This document shows, piece after piece, positions 1 through 8,999 of a DNA stretch of 64,000 nt (positions are counted from its first letter, which is position 1; each line of letters begins with the position of its first letter). This DNA comes from Streptomyces sp. NBC_00341 (lineage in GTDB: Bacteria; Actinomycetota; Actinomycetes; Streptomycetales; Streptomycetaceae), in contig NZ_CP108002.1 in the NCBI RefSeq assembly GCF_041435055.1, positions 2,108,001-2,172,000 on the forward strand, written 5' to 3'. The notes below the pieces were generated by a model. That model was given only the letters and a program-made list of their open reading frames with translations, was not told the origin of the DNA and searched no databases. The translations under genes were made by a program, and so were the position numbers.

Positions 1-1
1 C

Positions 2-577
2 AAGGACGGCACGACCGTCGTCGTCGGCAAGTCGACCGCCAAGAAGACCCTGGAGCTGTACGAGGACTCCCGCTGCCCGATCTGCGCCACGTTCGAGCAG
101 ACGGTCGGTGAGACCGTCCACAAGGACGTCGACGCCGGTAAGTACAAGATCAAGTACGTCGGTGCCACGTTCATCGACAACAGCGACAACGGCGAGGGCT
201 CGAAGAACGCGCTGAGCGCGCTGGGCGCGGCCCTCGACGTGAGCCCCGAGGCCTTCCTCGACTACAAGTACGCGCTCTACTCGGCGAAGTACCACCCCTC
301 GGAGACCGAGGACAAGTTCAAGGACGACTCGTACCTGCTCAAGGTCGCCAGCACGGTGGACGCGCTGAAGGGCAACAGCGGGTTCGAGAAGAGCGTCAAG
401 GACGGCAAGTTCGACACCTGGGCGATGAAGATGTCCGCGGCCTTCGACAAGAGCGGCGTGCAGGGCACCCCGACGCTCAAGATGGACGGCAAGACGCTGA
501 CCGGCGCGGACAAGAAGAACGCGCCGATGAGCGTGGCGGACTTCAACACCGCGATCACCGCGGCGCTGAAGGGCTGA
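2..577 (+). CDS. DsbA-family thioredoxin-fold protein, 3' part
   Basis: The gene enters from the left edge; 191 residues and the TGA stop are visible. A CPIC active-site motif follows a Leu-Tyr-Glu-Asp-Ser-Arg stretch about 25 residues into the visible part, and a GTPTL cis-proline loop lies near the C-terminus. Together they mark a DsbA/thioredoxin_4 fold with an inserted helical domain. Such actinobacterial proteins are usually membrane-anchored or secreted thiol-disulfide oxidoreductases. The N-terminus, where a signal or transmembrane anchor would be, is outside the window. The terminator just downstream has been split by an insertion sequence. Confidence 0.8.
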   Translation, partial: KDGTTVVVGKSTAKKTLELYEDSRCPICATFEQTVGETVHKDVDAGKYKIKYVGATFIDNSDNGEGSKNALSALGAALDVSPEAFLDYKYALYSAKYHPSETEDKFKDDSYLLKVASTVDALKGNSGFEKSVKDGKFDTWAMKMSAAFDKSGVQGTPTLKMDGKTLTGADKKNAPMSVADFNTAITAALKG

Positions 578-612
578 CCCACCCCACGATCCACAACGCG
601 ATCCGCACCGCA

Positions 613-634
613 GAAGGGCCCCGCGCAGTGTTTT
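613..634. terminator. Left half of IS-split terminator plus 8-bp target duplication
   Basis: Bases 613-626 are the left arm GAAGGGCCCCGCGC of a hairpin whose right arm lies at 2478-2491 beyond the IS. Bases 627-634 (AGTGTTTT) are the left copy of the target duplication. Removing the IS and one duplication restores a perfect 14-bp stem with the 8-nt loop AGTGTTTT, between two convergent genes. Confidence 0.9.
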
Positions 635-2469
635 GACGCTGACTCTGTCGGGGATCTTGAGGATCCCCGGCGGGGCAGCATGATCAACGGGCATGCTCGA
701 CTCTGTCCAAGGACCAATGCAGTTGTCGAGGTGCCCGTTGTCGCTCCACGCCCGTTCTGGTGAGCAAGTCCCTTCTCTGACCGTGCAGATGGCGCGGGCG
801 AGCAATCCGGGTGGTACGACGGCGATGTGGGTGAGAGACCGCCTGGGCGGGCTGTGGCGTGACGAGGACTTCGCGGACTGGTATCCGCGTGACGGCCGCC
901 CCGGGCTCTCGCCCGCTCAGCTGGCCACCGTGTGTGTGCTGCAGTTCCTGCTCGGTCTGTCGGACCGGCAGGCCGCCGAGGCGGTTCGCTGCCGCATCGA
1001 TTTCAAGTACGCGCTGGCCATGGAGCTGAACGATCCCGGATTCCACCACAGCGTGCTGGGCGACTTCCGCGAGCGTCTCACCGAGGACGACCGCGCCGAC
1101 CGTCTCCTTGACCTCACGCTTGCGCGCCTGAAGGAGGCCGGTCTCGTGCGCGAGCGCACCACTCAGCGCACGGACTCCACCCACGTCCTGGCCGCGGTGC
1201 GCGACCTGACCCGGCTGGAACTGGTCACCGAGGCCGTCCGCGCCGCCCTGGAAGAGCTGGCCGGCACCGCTCCGCACCTGCTGGCCGACCTGGTAGACGA
1301 GGAGTGGGGGCGTCGTTACGGCCGCCCGGTCCGCCTGGGCAAGAACCCCACCCGCCCCAAGACCAGGATCCTCGCCACCGGTGGTGACGCCGTCCGGCTG
1401 CTGGAGCACGTCGCAGAGCATGCGGCGGATCGCCTGTCCGGGCCCCGGGCCCAGGCCCTGCGGCAGATCATGGTGCAGAACTACTACCGCGACGGGGCCG
1501 GCCGTCTGCGCTGGCGCACCGCCGATGACGGCGGGCTGCCGCCCTCAGCGGTCGCGGTCGTCTCGCCCTACGACCCGACGGCCCGTTACGCGCGCCGCGG
1601 ACACGTCACCCGTTGGAAAGGGTTCGTCGCGCATCTCACCGAGACCTGTGATCCTGAAGGCGTCAACGTGATCACGGATGTGGCCACCACCGACGCCACC
1701 GGCTACGACGCGAAGGCTCTGCCCGGTATCCACACCCGGCTGGGGCGTCGCGGGCTGCTGCCCGCCGAGCATCTGGTCGACGGCGGCTACACCTCCCTGG
1801 TCCATCTCGAACAGGCGGCCCGGGAACACCAGGTCACGGTCACCGGACCACTGCCGGTCAACACCACCCGCCAGAACCGCAGGAACAACGGCTTCGGCCG
1901 CGACGACTTCCACATCGACTTCGACCGCCGACAGGTCACCTGCCCGCAGGGCGAGACCAGCGCGGGATGGCACGGCCCCTACCCGACCTCCTCACCCACC
2001 GCAGCACCTCTGATCGTGGCACGGTTCACCAAGAGCCAGTGCCGTCCCTGCCCGGTCCGCACCCGCTGCACGACCACCGCCGACAGCGCCCGGAGCGTGG
2101 GCTTTCCCCCGCGAGAACTCCGTGACCTGCAACTCCGAGTCCGCGCCGAGCAGCAGACACCCGAATGGCAGGCCCGCTACGCGGTCCGCTCCGGAGTGGA
2201 AGGCACCATCAACGAGCTCGCCCACGGACACGGCATGCGCCGCTGTCGCTACCGGGGACAGCACAAAGCCCACTTACAGCACGTGTTCACAGCCATCGCC
2301 GCAAACATCGAGCGCCTCAGCCGGCGGCCGCCGACCGGAGAACCACCTCCGTCCCGGCCGCCGACCGCATTCCAGAACTACCTGGACCAGCACGGAATCA
2401 CCCGGCCGAGGTCTTGGCGGTCCGCCAGAGACTGAGCAGACCGCCAAGATCCCCGACAGAGTCAGCGTC
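635..2469 (+). mobile_element. IS1182-like insertion sequence, copy 1 (1,835 bp)
   Basis: A complete element with perfect 25-bp terminal inverted repeats at 635-659 and 2445-2469 (outer part GACGCTGACTCTGTC), one transposase gene, and 8-bp direct repeats AGTGTTTT immediately outside both ends (627-634, 2470-2477). It matches the second copy at 15258-17092 in length and, as far as I compared, in sequence, so transposition was recent. Just inside the left end GGGGATC and GATCCCC form a hairpin at 650-668. Near the right end a 9-bp stem (2413-2421 with 2440-2448) spans the transposase stop codon. Confidence 0.95.
693..2435 (+). CDS. IS1182-like transposase
   Basis: DDE transposase of 580 residues that mobilises the surrounding IS. 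The N-terminal part resembles the DUF772 domain ([12 protein letters not shown], then [12 protein letters not shown]). Likely catalytic acidic residues are in [14 protein letters not shown] and GVEGTINE. A Cys cluster ([10 protein letters not shown]) precedes the last acidic motif, as in IS1182-type enzymes. The ATG lies about 34 bp inside the left inverted repeat and the stop is 9 bp before the right repeat. The predicted protein is identical to that of the other copy, so both look intact. The family is assigned from motif recognition. Confidence 0.92.
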   Translation: MLDSVQGPMQLSRCPLSLHARSGEQVPSLTVQMARASNPGGTTAMWVRDRLGGLWRDEDFADWYPRDGRPGLSPAQLATVCVLQFLLGLSDRQAAEAVRCRIDFKYALAMELNDPGFHHSVLGDFRERLTEDDRADRLLDLTLARLKEAGLVRERTTQRTDSTHVLAAVRDLTRLELVTEAVRAALEELAGTAPHLLADLVDEEWGRRYGRPVRLGKNPTRPKTRILATGGDAVRLLEHVAEHAADRLSGPRAQALRQIMVQNYYRDGAGRLRWRTADDGGLPPSAVAVVSPYDPTARYARRGHVTRWKGFVAHLTETCDPEGVNVITDVATTDATGYDAKALPGIHTRLGRRGLLPAEHLVDGGYTSLVHLEQAAREHQVTVTGPLPVNTTRQNRRNNGFGRDDFHIDFDRRQVTCPQGETSAGWHGPYPTSSPTAAPLIVARFTKSQCRPCPVRTRCTTTADSARSVGFPPRELRDLQLRVRAEQQTPEWQARYAVRSGVEGTINELAHGHGMRRCRYRGQHKAHLQHVFTAIAANIERLSRRPPTGEPPPSRPPTAFQNYLDQHGITRPRSWRSARD

Positions 2470-2491
2470 AGTGTTTTGCGCGGGGCCCTTC
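2470..2491. terminator. 8-bp target duplication plus right half of split terminator
   Basis: Bases 2470-2477 repeat AGTGTTTT. Bases 2478-2491 (GCGCGGGGCCCTTC) are the exact reverse complement of 613-626. They are now about 1.85 kb from their partner arm, so the original hairpin cannot form in a normal transcript. Confidence 0.9.
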
Positions 2492-2512
2492 GGTGTGTTC
2501 ACAGCCTGCCCG

Positions 2513-3082
2513 TCACAGCGTCGCGAGGAAGCCGATCCCGACCTTCCAGGCCAGCTCGGCGGAGGCCTGGTCGAAGTCCGGCAGCTCGGCGTCGGTGAAC
2601 AGGTGGCCCGCGCCGGGGTAGCGGTAGATCTCGACGTCGGCGCCGGTCCGCCGCATCTGGAGGTACCAGGAGTTCAGCCAGTCGTGCGTCTCGTACGGGT
2701 CCGGGTCCGCGACGTGCAGCTGTACCGGCAGCTCGTCCACAGAGGCGCTCTCGGCGATGTCCGACGTACCGTGGAACATCAGCAGCCCGCGTGCCTTCGC
2801 GTCCCCGAGGGCCAGCGTCTGGGCGACGGACGCGCCGAACGAGAAGCCGGCGTAGACCAGCCCGGAGTCGGAGTAGGGCGCGGCGGCCAGCACAGCCCGC
2901 TTGAGCAGCTCCTCCTTGCCCGTCTCCTGCTGGAAGGCCAGTCCTTCCTCGACGGTTTCGAAGGTGTGCCCCGCGAAGATATCGGGAACGCGCACCTCGT
3001 GCCCGGCTGCACGCAGCCGGTCGGCGGCCGCGTGCACCGCGGGGCGCAGACCGTACGTCGAGTGGAAAAGCATGATGTTCAT
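2513..3082 (-). CDS. Dienelactone-hydrolase family protein
   Basis: An alpha/beta hydrolase of about 189 residues. The nucleophile elbow is GFSFG (Ser around residue 81), where classical dienelactone hydrolases have Cys. An Asp in HVADPDPY and a His in GAGHLF complete a plausible triad. The substrate cannot be read from sequence; many actinobacterial relatives are uncharacterised esterases. ATG at 3082 is chosen because MNIMLFHSTYG begins the fold directly; ATG at 3091 is possible. It is divergent from the MscS gene, leaving only 46 bp for two promoters. It converges on the thioredoxin gene, with the IS between them. Confidence 0.75.
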   Translation of the reverse strand: MNIMLFHSTYGLRPAVHAAADRLRAAGHEVRVPDIFAGHTFETVEEGLAFQQETGKEELLKRAVLAAAPYSDSGLVYAGFSFGASVAQTLALGDAKARGLLMFHGTSDIAESASVDELPVQLHVADPDPYETHDWLNSWYLQMRRTGADVEIYRYPGAGHLFTDAELPDFDQASAELAWKVGIGFLATL

Positions 3083-3128
3083 GAGGCCCATGGTGCCATT
3101 TACCGTCGAGAGCTTGGAGAGCGACAGG

Positions 3129-4250
3129 ATGGAGAACCTCCTGCGTCCGCTGATCACCATCGGCGGTTCGGTAGCGATCGCGCTGCTGGTCGGCTGGCTG
3201 GTGGACCTGCTGCTCAGACGGGCCGACGGGCGCCATCACGAGACCCCGTTGTGGGGTCTGCTGCGGCGCTGCGGCATACCGTTCCAGCTCACGTTGTGCA
3301 CCGCGCTGCTGCGGGCCGGCTACGCCCATACCGGGCTCGACCTGATCACCGACCACCGCAAGGGCATCGGCCAGGCGCTGACGCTGGTGATGATCGGCGC
3401 ATCGGCCTGGCTGGTGCTGCGCATCGCCATCGCGGTGGTGGACTCGGTGTACGCGCGCTACGCGGCGAACACCCAGGACCCGGCGCGGGTGCGGCGGGTC
3501 CGGACGCAGGTGACGCTGATCCAGCGGGTGGTCACCGCGATCGTGACGACGATCGCGGTCGCCGCGATGCTGCTGACGTTCCCGGCCATGCGCACGGTCG
3601 GAACCTCGATGCTGGCCTCTGCCGGTGTGCTCGGCATCGTCGCCGGTGTCGCCGCCCAGTCCACGCTCGGCAACCTCTTCGCGGGCCTGCAGATCGCCTT
3701 CGGCGACATGGTGCGGATCGGGGACACGGTGGTGGTGGACGAGGAGTGGGGCACGATCGAGGAGATCACGCTGACCTTCCTCGCGGTACGGACCTGGGAC
3801 GAGCGGCGGATCACGATGCCGGTCTCGTACTTCACCAGCCAGCCCTTCGAGAACTGGTCGCGCGGCGGGGCCCAGATGACCGGTTCGGTCTTCTTCCACC
3901 TGGACCACTCGGCGCCGGTCGCCGCGATGCGTGAGCAGCTGCGGGACATCCTGGGCGAGTGCGCCGCGTGGGACGGCCGGAACTGGTCGCTGGCCGTCAC
4001 CGACACCACCCCGTCGACCGTCGTGGTGCGCGCGGTGGTCACGGCCAAGGACGCGGACGACATCTGGACGGTGCGCTGCGCGGTCCGGGAGCAGCTGATC
4101 GGCTGGCTGCGCGATCACCATCCGTACGCCCTGCCGCGCATCGCGACGGCGCCCGCGGCGCTGCCGCCGGAGGACGGGTGGCCGGTCAGGACCCACCCGA
4201 ACGGGAAGCCCGCGGCCCGGGACAGGGCGCCGCGCACCGGGCGCGGCTGA
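3129..4250 (+). CDS. MscS-family mechanosensitive ion channel
   Basis: A 373-residue membrane protein predicted to release solutes under hypo-osmotic stress. Several hydrophobic segments (near residues 7-27, then around 75-105 and 145-185) lead into the conserved pore/beta-domain region: AGVLGIVAGVAAQSTLGNLFAGLQ, read as shorter motifs GVLGIVAGVAAQ and STLGNLFAGLQIAF, then a DTVVVDEEWGTIEEITL-type beta barrel. A C-terminal alpha/beta domain follows. ATG 3129 is preferred over in-frame starts further upstream because it opens directly on the first membrane helix and follows an AGCGACAGG segment. Confidence 0.85.
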   Translation: MENLLRPLITIGGSVAIALLVGWLVDLLLRRADGRHHETPLWGLLRRCGIPFQLTLCTALLRAGYAHTGLDLITDHRKGIGQALTLVMIGASAWLVLRIAIAVVDSVYARYAANTQDPARVRRVRTQVTLIQRVVTAIVTTIAVAAMLLTFPAMRTVGTSMLASAGVLGIVAGVAAQSTLGNLFAGLQIAFGDMVRIGDTVVVDEEWGTIEEITLTFLAVRTWDERRITMPVSYFTSQPFENWSRGGAQMTGSVFFHLDHSAPVAAMREQLRDILGECAAWDGRNWSLAVTDTTPSTVVVRAVVTAKDADDIWTVRCAVREQLIGWLRDHHPYALPRIATAPAALPPEDGWPVRTHPNGKPAARDRAPRTGRG

Positions 4251-4301
4251 CCGCGGCCCGCCCCGCGCGCGGGGTCAGCGGCCCAGGCCCAGGGCGCGGG
4301 G

Positions 4302-5888
4302 TCAGCGCAGGCTGCGTACGTCCAGCTGCCGCAGCACCCGGTCGACGATCTCGGGGTCGGCCCCGGCCTCACTGCGCGCGGCGAGCACCGCGTGGCGGGC
4401 GGCCGACATCATCTCGCGCTGGATGCGGCTGACCGCCTTGAACCGCTCGGCGCGTTTCGCGTACGCCTCGCGGCGCTCGTCGTCGACCATGTCGGGGCTG
4501 ATCCGGGCCCCCACGTCGTAGGCCAGGCGCTGGAGCCGTTCCACGACGTCCTCGGGGAACTCCTCCACCTCCTGGATCTCCTTGAGCCGCTGTTTGGCGG
4601 CCCTGGCGGCCCGGATCGCGAGGTCCTTCTCCAGTGCCTCCTCTGCGTCGGTGTCCGCCTTGACCCGCAGCTTGCGCACGAGCCACGGCAGGGTCAGGCC
4701 CTGGAAGACCAGGGTGACCATGATCACGGCGAAGGCGATGAAGACGATCTCGTCGCGGCCCGGGAACGGTTTTCCGTCGTCCGTCTTCAGCGGGATCGCG
4801 AGGGCCAGCGCGACCGACGCCACCCCGCGCATACCGGCCCACCACATGACGACGGTCTCGCGCCAGCCGGTGGGGATCTCCTCGCTGACGTCGCGGCGGG
4901 TGTGCAGCCGCTTGGCCAGCCAGGTCGCCGGCAGCAGATAGAGCAGCCGGACACCGACGACGACCGCGACGACGGCCAGCGCCCAGCCGGCCATCTGCAG
5001 TTCACGCCCGTCGGCCGTGCCGAAGACGTTGTGCAGTTCGAGGCCGATGAGTCCGAAGGCGACGCCGGTGACGAGAGTGTCGACGATCTCCCAGAAGGTG
5101 CGGCCGGTGAGCCGCCCGAGCACGTCGTCGGCGTCGGCGGTGTGCTCGGCGAGGAAGAGCGCGGTGGTGAGGACGGCGAGGACGCCCGAGCCCATCAGCT
5201 CCTCTGCGAGCACGTAGCTGACGAACGGCACCAGCAGGGTGAGTCCGACCTGGAGTGTCGCATCGCCGAGCAGGCCCATGAGTTTGATGGTGAGCCAGCC
5301 CAGCGCGAGGCCCACGGCGACGGCGACGACGGCGGAGAGGATCAGCAGCCCGAACGCCTCCGGCAGCGAGAAGGTGCCGCTCACGGCCGCCGCGATCGCC
5401 ACGTGGTAGAGCACGATCGCGGTCACGTCGTTGAACAGCCCCTCGCCCTCCAGGATGGAGACGAGCCTGCGGGGCAGCCCGACCGAACCGGCGACGGCGG
5501 TCGCCGCGACCGGGTCGGGCGGTGCGACGAGCGCGCCGAGTGCGACGGCGGCGGCGATGGGCAGCCCTGGGACGATCGCGTTGGCGACCGCGGCCACAGC
5601 CGCCGTCGTCAGGAAGACCAGCGCCACGGCCAGCAGAAAGATCGGTCGTTTATTGGCGGTGAACTGCCGCCAGGAGGTGCGCTGCACGGAGGCGTACAAC
5701 AGCGGCGGAAGCAGCGCGGGAAGAATGACCTCGGGCGGGATGTCCACATTCGGCACGAAGCTGAGGAAGGCCATCCCGACGCCCGCGAGCGTCATCAGCA
5801 CCGGCGCGGGCAGCCCCAGCTTGTCCCCCAGCGGCACAGTGACCACCGCGCCGAGCAACAGCAGGAGCAACAGGGCCATTTGGTCCAC
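4302..5888 (-). CDS. Na+/H+ antiporter (CPA1 type)
   Basis: A membrane exchanger of about 528 residues with some 12 hydrophobic helices and a charged cytoplasmic tail of about 110 residues (KDLAIRAARAAKQRLKEIQ and onward). Core motifs include LPALLPPLLYASVQ, ALGALVAPPDPVAATA and EGEGLFNDVTAIV, the acidic ion-binding helices of the CPA1 family. It should exchange Na+ or K+ for H+; the ion cannot be decided here. GTG 5888 is chosen because GGAAGG sits 7 nt upstream and VDQMALLLLLLL opens on the first helix; the longer frame to 5990 is not membrane-like. Confidence 0.87.
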   Translation of the reverse strand: MDQMALLLLLLLGAVVTVPLGDKLGLPAPVLMTLAGVGMAFLSFVPNVDIPPEVILPALLPPLLYASVQRTSWRQFTANKRPIFLLAVALVFLTTAAVAAVANAIVPGLPIAAAVALGALVAPPDPVAATAVAGSVGLPRRLVSILEGEGLFNDVTAIVLYHVAIAAAVSGTFSLPEAFGLLILSAVVAVAVGLALGWLTIKLMGLLGDATLQVGLTLLVPFVSYVLAEELMGSGVLAVLTTALFLAEHTADADDVLGRLTGRTFWEIVDTLVTGVAFGLIGLELHNVFGTADGRELQMAGWALAVVAVVVGVRLLYLLPATWLAKRLHTRRDVSEEIPTGWRETVVMWWAGMRGVASVALALAIPLKTDDGKPFPGRDEIVFIAFAVIMVTLVFQGLTLPWLVRKLRVKADTDAEEALEKDLAIRAARAAKQRLKEIQEVEEFPEDVVERLQRLAYDVGARISPDMVDDERREAYAKRAERFKAVSRIQREMMSAARHAVLAARSEAGADPEIVDRVLRQLDVRSLR

Positions 5889-6127
5889 GAGGTGCCTTCC
5901 GAGCGCGGCGAACCGGCCTCGGTGATCGGCCGATACGGGGTTCCAGCCTGCCATGCAAGGCACGCAATCCCGACAACACCCCCTCCGCACAGCCCTCCTG
6001 ACCCATCATTCCTCCGATGTTTCTGCCGTCAACCCCCTTCCGCCGCCCTCTGCGGGCGGGCAGTATGCGGCGTGCGTATTCAGGGACGAGAACTCTCACC
6101 ACATACATGACTGGCAGGAGAGACCAC

Positions 6128-8458
6128 GTGACCGCGTTCTCCCGAAGGCATTTCGTCGGCACGGCCGCAGCCGGCACCTCCGCGTTCTGGCTCGCCGGCT
6201 CCCCCACCGGATGGGCGGCGCCCGCCTCCGCGTCCGCCGGCCGGCCGGGCCCCGGCGCCCACGAGGAAACCGTCCACGAGAAGACCGCCCGGGGCGCCGC
6301 CATGACCTGGCGCACCCTCCCCACCGGCTGGCAGGAGGCCCCGTTCCTCGCCAACGGCTACCTCGGCGCCCAGCTCTACGCGGGCGAGTCCGCCAACGCC
6401 CTGAAGCTGATGCTCGGCCACAGCCAGGTGCAGGACCAGCGCGGCCAGTGGCGCGGCGGCATCGGCTTCTCCCGGCTGCCCATCGGGTACTTCACGCTGA
6501 CCCTGGCCGGGGAGATCACCGGCGTCGACTGGACCCTGGACCCGTACGACGCCGAGCTGCGCGGCACCGTCACCACCACCCGGGGCTCCCTGGCCTTCTC
6601 CGCCCTCGTCCAGAACGACACGAGCGCCCTGCTGGTCTCCACCCGGCCCAGCCCCGGCGAGGAGTCCTCGGCCTGGTCCTTCCAGTGGCTGCGGGCCGCC
6701 ACCACCCGCAGCAGCGGGAAGCCGGAGGACTACACGCCCAACCCGGACCCCCGGACCGGTGACGGCTTCGTCGAACAGCCGCTGCTGGCCGGCGGCGGCT
6801 GGACCACCGCCTGGCGCGAGCGGCGCGAGGGCACCGGCCGGCTGCTCGCCGCCCACCTGGTGTACCGCTTCCCGGGCCAGGTGTCACAGGCGACGAAGGA
6901 CGCGCTGCGGGCCGTGGACCGCACCCTGGCCACGGACCCGGACCGGCTGGTGGACCGTCACCGCCGCTGGTGGCACGCCTACTACCGGCGCAGCTTCCTC
7001 TCCGTACCGGACAAGCGGCTGCAGAGCTTCTACGTCCTCCAGCTCTACAAGCTCGCCGCCTCGACCAGGGCCGGGGGGCCGACGATCTCCGAGTGGGGCC
7101 CCTGGTTCCCCGAGGTCGGCAACAACTGGACGGCCGTCTGGTGGAATCTCAACGTCCAGATCGGCATGGCCCCGGTCCACGGTTCCAACCACCCCGAACT
7201 CGACTCGGTGACCAGCACCTTCCGCCGCTTCGAGCACAACCTCCCGGCCTCCGTCCCGGCCGCGTACCGCGACGGCGAGAGCTACGCGCTGGGCCACCCC
7301 TCCGACTGGCAGCTGCGCGCGGGCGACACGTACGACGTCGGCGCCCCCGGCTCCGACCACGTCTCCGACAACTTCGGCAACCTCATCTGGGCGCTGCACA
7401 ACGTCTGGCAGTCCTACCGGCACTCGATGGACCTGTCCGTCCTGCGTGACGTCGTGCACCCGGTCCTCGCCAAGGCCGTCAACTTCTACGCGCACTTCCT
7501 GCACGAGGGCCCGGACGGCAGGCTGCACCTGCTGGAGACCCGCTCCCCCGAGTACGCCAACGCCGAGGACTGCACCTACGACCTCTCGCTCGTCCGCTGG
7601 GGCGTGCGCACCCTCATCGCGTCCTCGAAGCTGCTGCGGAACAACGACCCCCGGCTCGCACGCTGGCAGGACATCGAGCGCCGCCTCACCCCGTACGCCG
7701 AGGACCCAGCGGCCGGTGTCATGATCGGCAAGGACGTCCCGCTGGCCGATTCACACCGCCACCACTCGCACCTGCTCTGGCTGTACCCGCTGCGCGAACG
7801 GAGCTGGGACCGGGCCGGGGACCGCGACGTCATGCGGCGCTCCATGGACCACTGGGTCTCCATGCGGGAGCTGTGGCACGGCTACAGCTACGCGACCGCC
7901 TCTTCGATGTACTCGGTGATGGACGAGCCGGAGAAGGCGCTCGACTTCCTGACCTTCTTCACCGACCTGAAGGTGGTGGCGGACTGTCAGATGACGGTCA
8001 ACACGATGTACCGGGAGGGCAGGAACCTGGCCCTGGAGAGCCCGCTGTCCGCCGCGCAGTCGATGCTCGACATGGTGGTGCAGGGACACGAGGGCGTGGT
8101 GAAGGTCTTCCCGTCCGTCTCGGACCGCTGGGCCGACGCGTCGTTCGCGTCCCTGCGCACCCAGGGCGCCTTCCTCGTGGACGCCGACCGTTCGGGCGGT
8201 GCCACGCGCTGGGTGCGGGTCCACAGCGAGGCGGGCGCCCCGCTGACCCTGGACCACTCCGTCGAGGGTCCGGTCGAGGTACGGGACAGCCGCGGCCGCC
8301 CGCTGCGCTGGCGGGAGAGCGGGCCGGGCCGGATCACGGTCGCCCTGCCGCGCGGCTCCACCGCGCTGATCACCCCGAAGGGCGCCCGCCGGGACGCGAC
8401 GGGCCCGCGCGACGTGCCGTCGAACGGGGCGTGGACGGGGTGGGGCCTGCCGGGCTGA
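6128..8458 (+). CDS. Tat-exported GH95-like glycoside hydrolase
   Basis: A 776-residue protein starting at GTG 6128, behind AGGAGAG. The N-terminus has a twin-arginine signal (SRRHF at residues 5-9, followed by a hydrophobic Ala/Gly-rich stretch and an Ala-x-Ala-like cleavage region), so export of the folded protein is expected. The layout suggests an (alpha/alpha)6 catalytic domain: an N-terminal beta domain (about 60-200), a helical barrel with WGPWFPEVGNN, and HRHHSHLLWLYPL, which resembles the GH95 fucosidase motif. A small C-terminal beta domain follows. Substrate specificity (fucoside or other) is inference. A related family of Tat-secreted hydrolases is possible. Confidence 0.65.
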   Translation: MTAFSRRHFVGTAAAGTSAFWLAGSPTGWAAPASASAGRPGPGAHEETVHEKTARGAAMTWRTLPTGWQEAPFLANGYLGAQLYAGESANALKLMLGHSQVQDQRGQWRGGIGFSRLPIGYFTLTLAGEITGVDWTLDPYDAELRGTVTTTRGSLAFSALVQNDTSALLVSTRPSPGEESSAWSFQWLRAATTRSSGKPEDYTPNPDPRTGDGFVEQPLLAGGGWTTAWRERREGTGRLLAAHLVYRFPGQVSQATKDALRAVDRTLATDPDRLVDRHRRWWHAYYRRSFLSVPDKRLQSFYVLQLYKLAASTRAGGPTISEWGPWFPEVGNNWTAVWWNLNVQIGMAPVHGSNHPELDSVTSTFRRFEHNLPASVPAAYRDGESYALGHPSDWQLRAGDTYDVGAPGSDHVSDNFGNLIWALHNVWQSYRHSMDLSVLRDVVHPVLAKAVNFYAHFLHEGPDGRLHLLETRSPEYANAEDCTYDLSLVRWGVRTLIASSKLLRNNDPRLARWQDIERRLTPYAEDPAAGVMIGKDVPLADSHRHHSHLLWLYPLRERSWDRAGDRDVMRRSMDHWVSMRELWHGYSYATASSMYSVMDEPEKALDFLTFFTDLKVVADCQMTVNTMYREGRNLALESPLSAAQSMLDMVVQGHEGVVKVFPSVSDRWADASFASLRTQGAFLVDADRSGGATRWVRVHSEAGAPLTLDHSVEGPVEVRDSRGRPLRWRESGPGRITVALPRGSTALITPKGARRDATGPRDVPSNGAWTGWGLPG

Positions 8459-8519
8459 CCGCGGCCGGTGGCGGGCGGCCTCAGCCGGGCCTCGGCCAAT
8501 GGCGGGCGGCCGGCGGTCT

Positions 8520-8999
8520 CTAAGGCCTTTCGTCGTTCAGCGTGCGGCGCATCGCTCGGTGCGCGATGCCCGCGTCCGGGAACTCGGGGCCGTACGCGAC
8601 GTAGCCGAGCCGCTCGTAGAAGCCGAGCGCGTGGGTCTGGGCGTGCAGGTCGACGGCGGCCAGGCCCAGCTCACGGCCGGCGTCCTCGATGGCCCGCACC
8701 AGCGCCGCGCCGACCCCGAGGCCGCGCGCCCCGCTGGTCACCGCGAGCCGGCCGAGCGAGCCGACCGTGAGGTCACCGCCGGTCTTCGCCTCCGTGCCGG
8801 GGCCGTGCAGCAGCCGCCCGGTACCGAGCGCCGTGCCGTCCGCCGCGACGGCGATGACGTGCACCGCGTCCGCGTCGTAGGCGTCGTACTCGATCTCCTC
8901 CGGCACGTTCTGCTCACCGACGAAGACGTCCTTGCGCACCTGGAAGCAGGCGGCGCGGTCCTGCTCGCCGATGACGGTCCGGGTGGTGTAGGAGATCAT
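8520..8999 (-). CDS. GNAT-family N-acetyltransferase
   Basis: A 159-residue ElaA/GNAT-like acetyltransferase that should transfer acetyl from acetyl-CoA to an unknown amine. The acetyl-CoA loop is [11 protein letters not shown] (Q/RxxGxG/A type), preceded by LGRLAV and followed by [11 protein letters not shown]. The ATG at 8999 overlaps the stop of the upstream pseudouridine synthase as ATGA, and GCGGAGAG lies just upstream, so the two are probably translationally coupled. The longer frame to 9119 is only overlap with that gene. Confidence 0.85.
   Translation of the reverse strand: MISYTTRTVIGEQDRAACFQVRKDVFVGEQNVPEEIEYDAYDADAVHVIAVAADGTALGTGRLLHGPGTEAKTGGDLTVGSLGRLAVTSGARGLGVGAALVRAIEDAGRELGLAAVDLHAQTHALGFYERLGYVAYGPEFPDAGIAHRAMRRTLNDERP

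Noticed and set aside
2165..3934. Long plus-strand open frame running from the IS into the MscS gene
   Set aside because: It is out of frame with both the transposase and the channel gene, and its translation is low-complexity shadow sequence.
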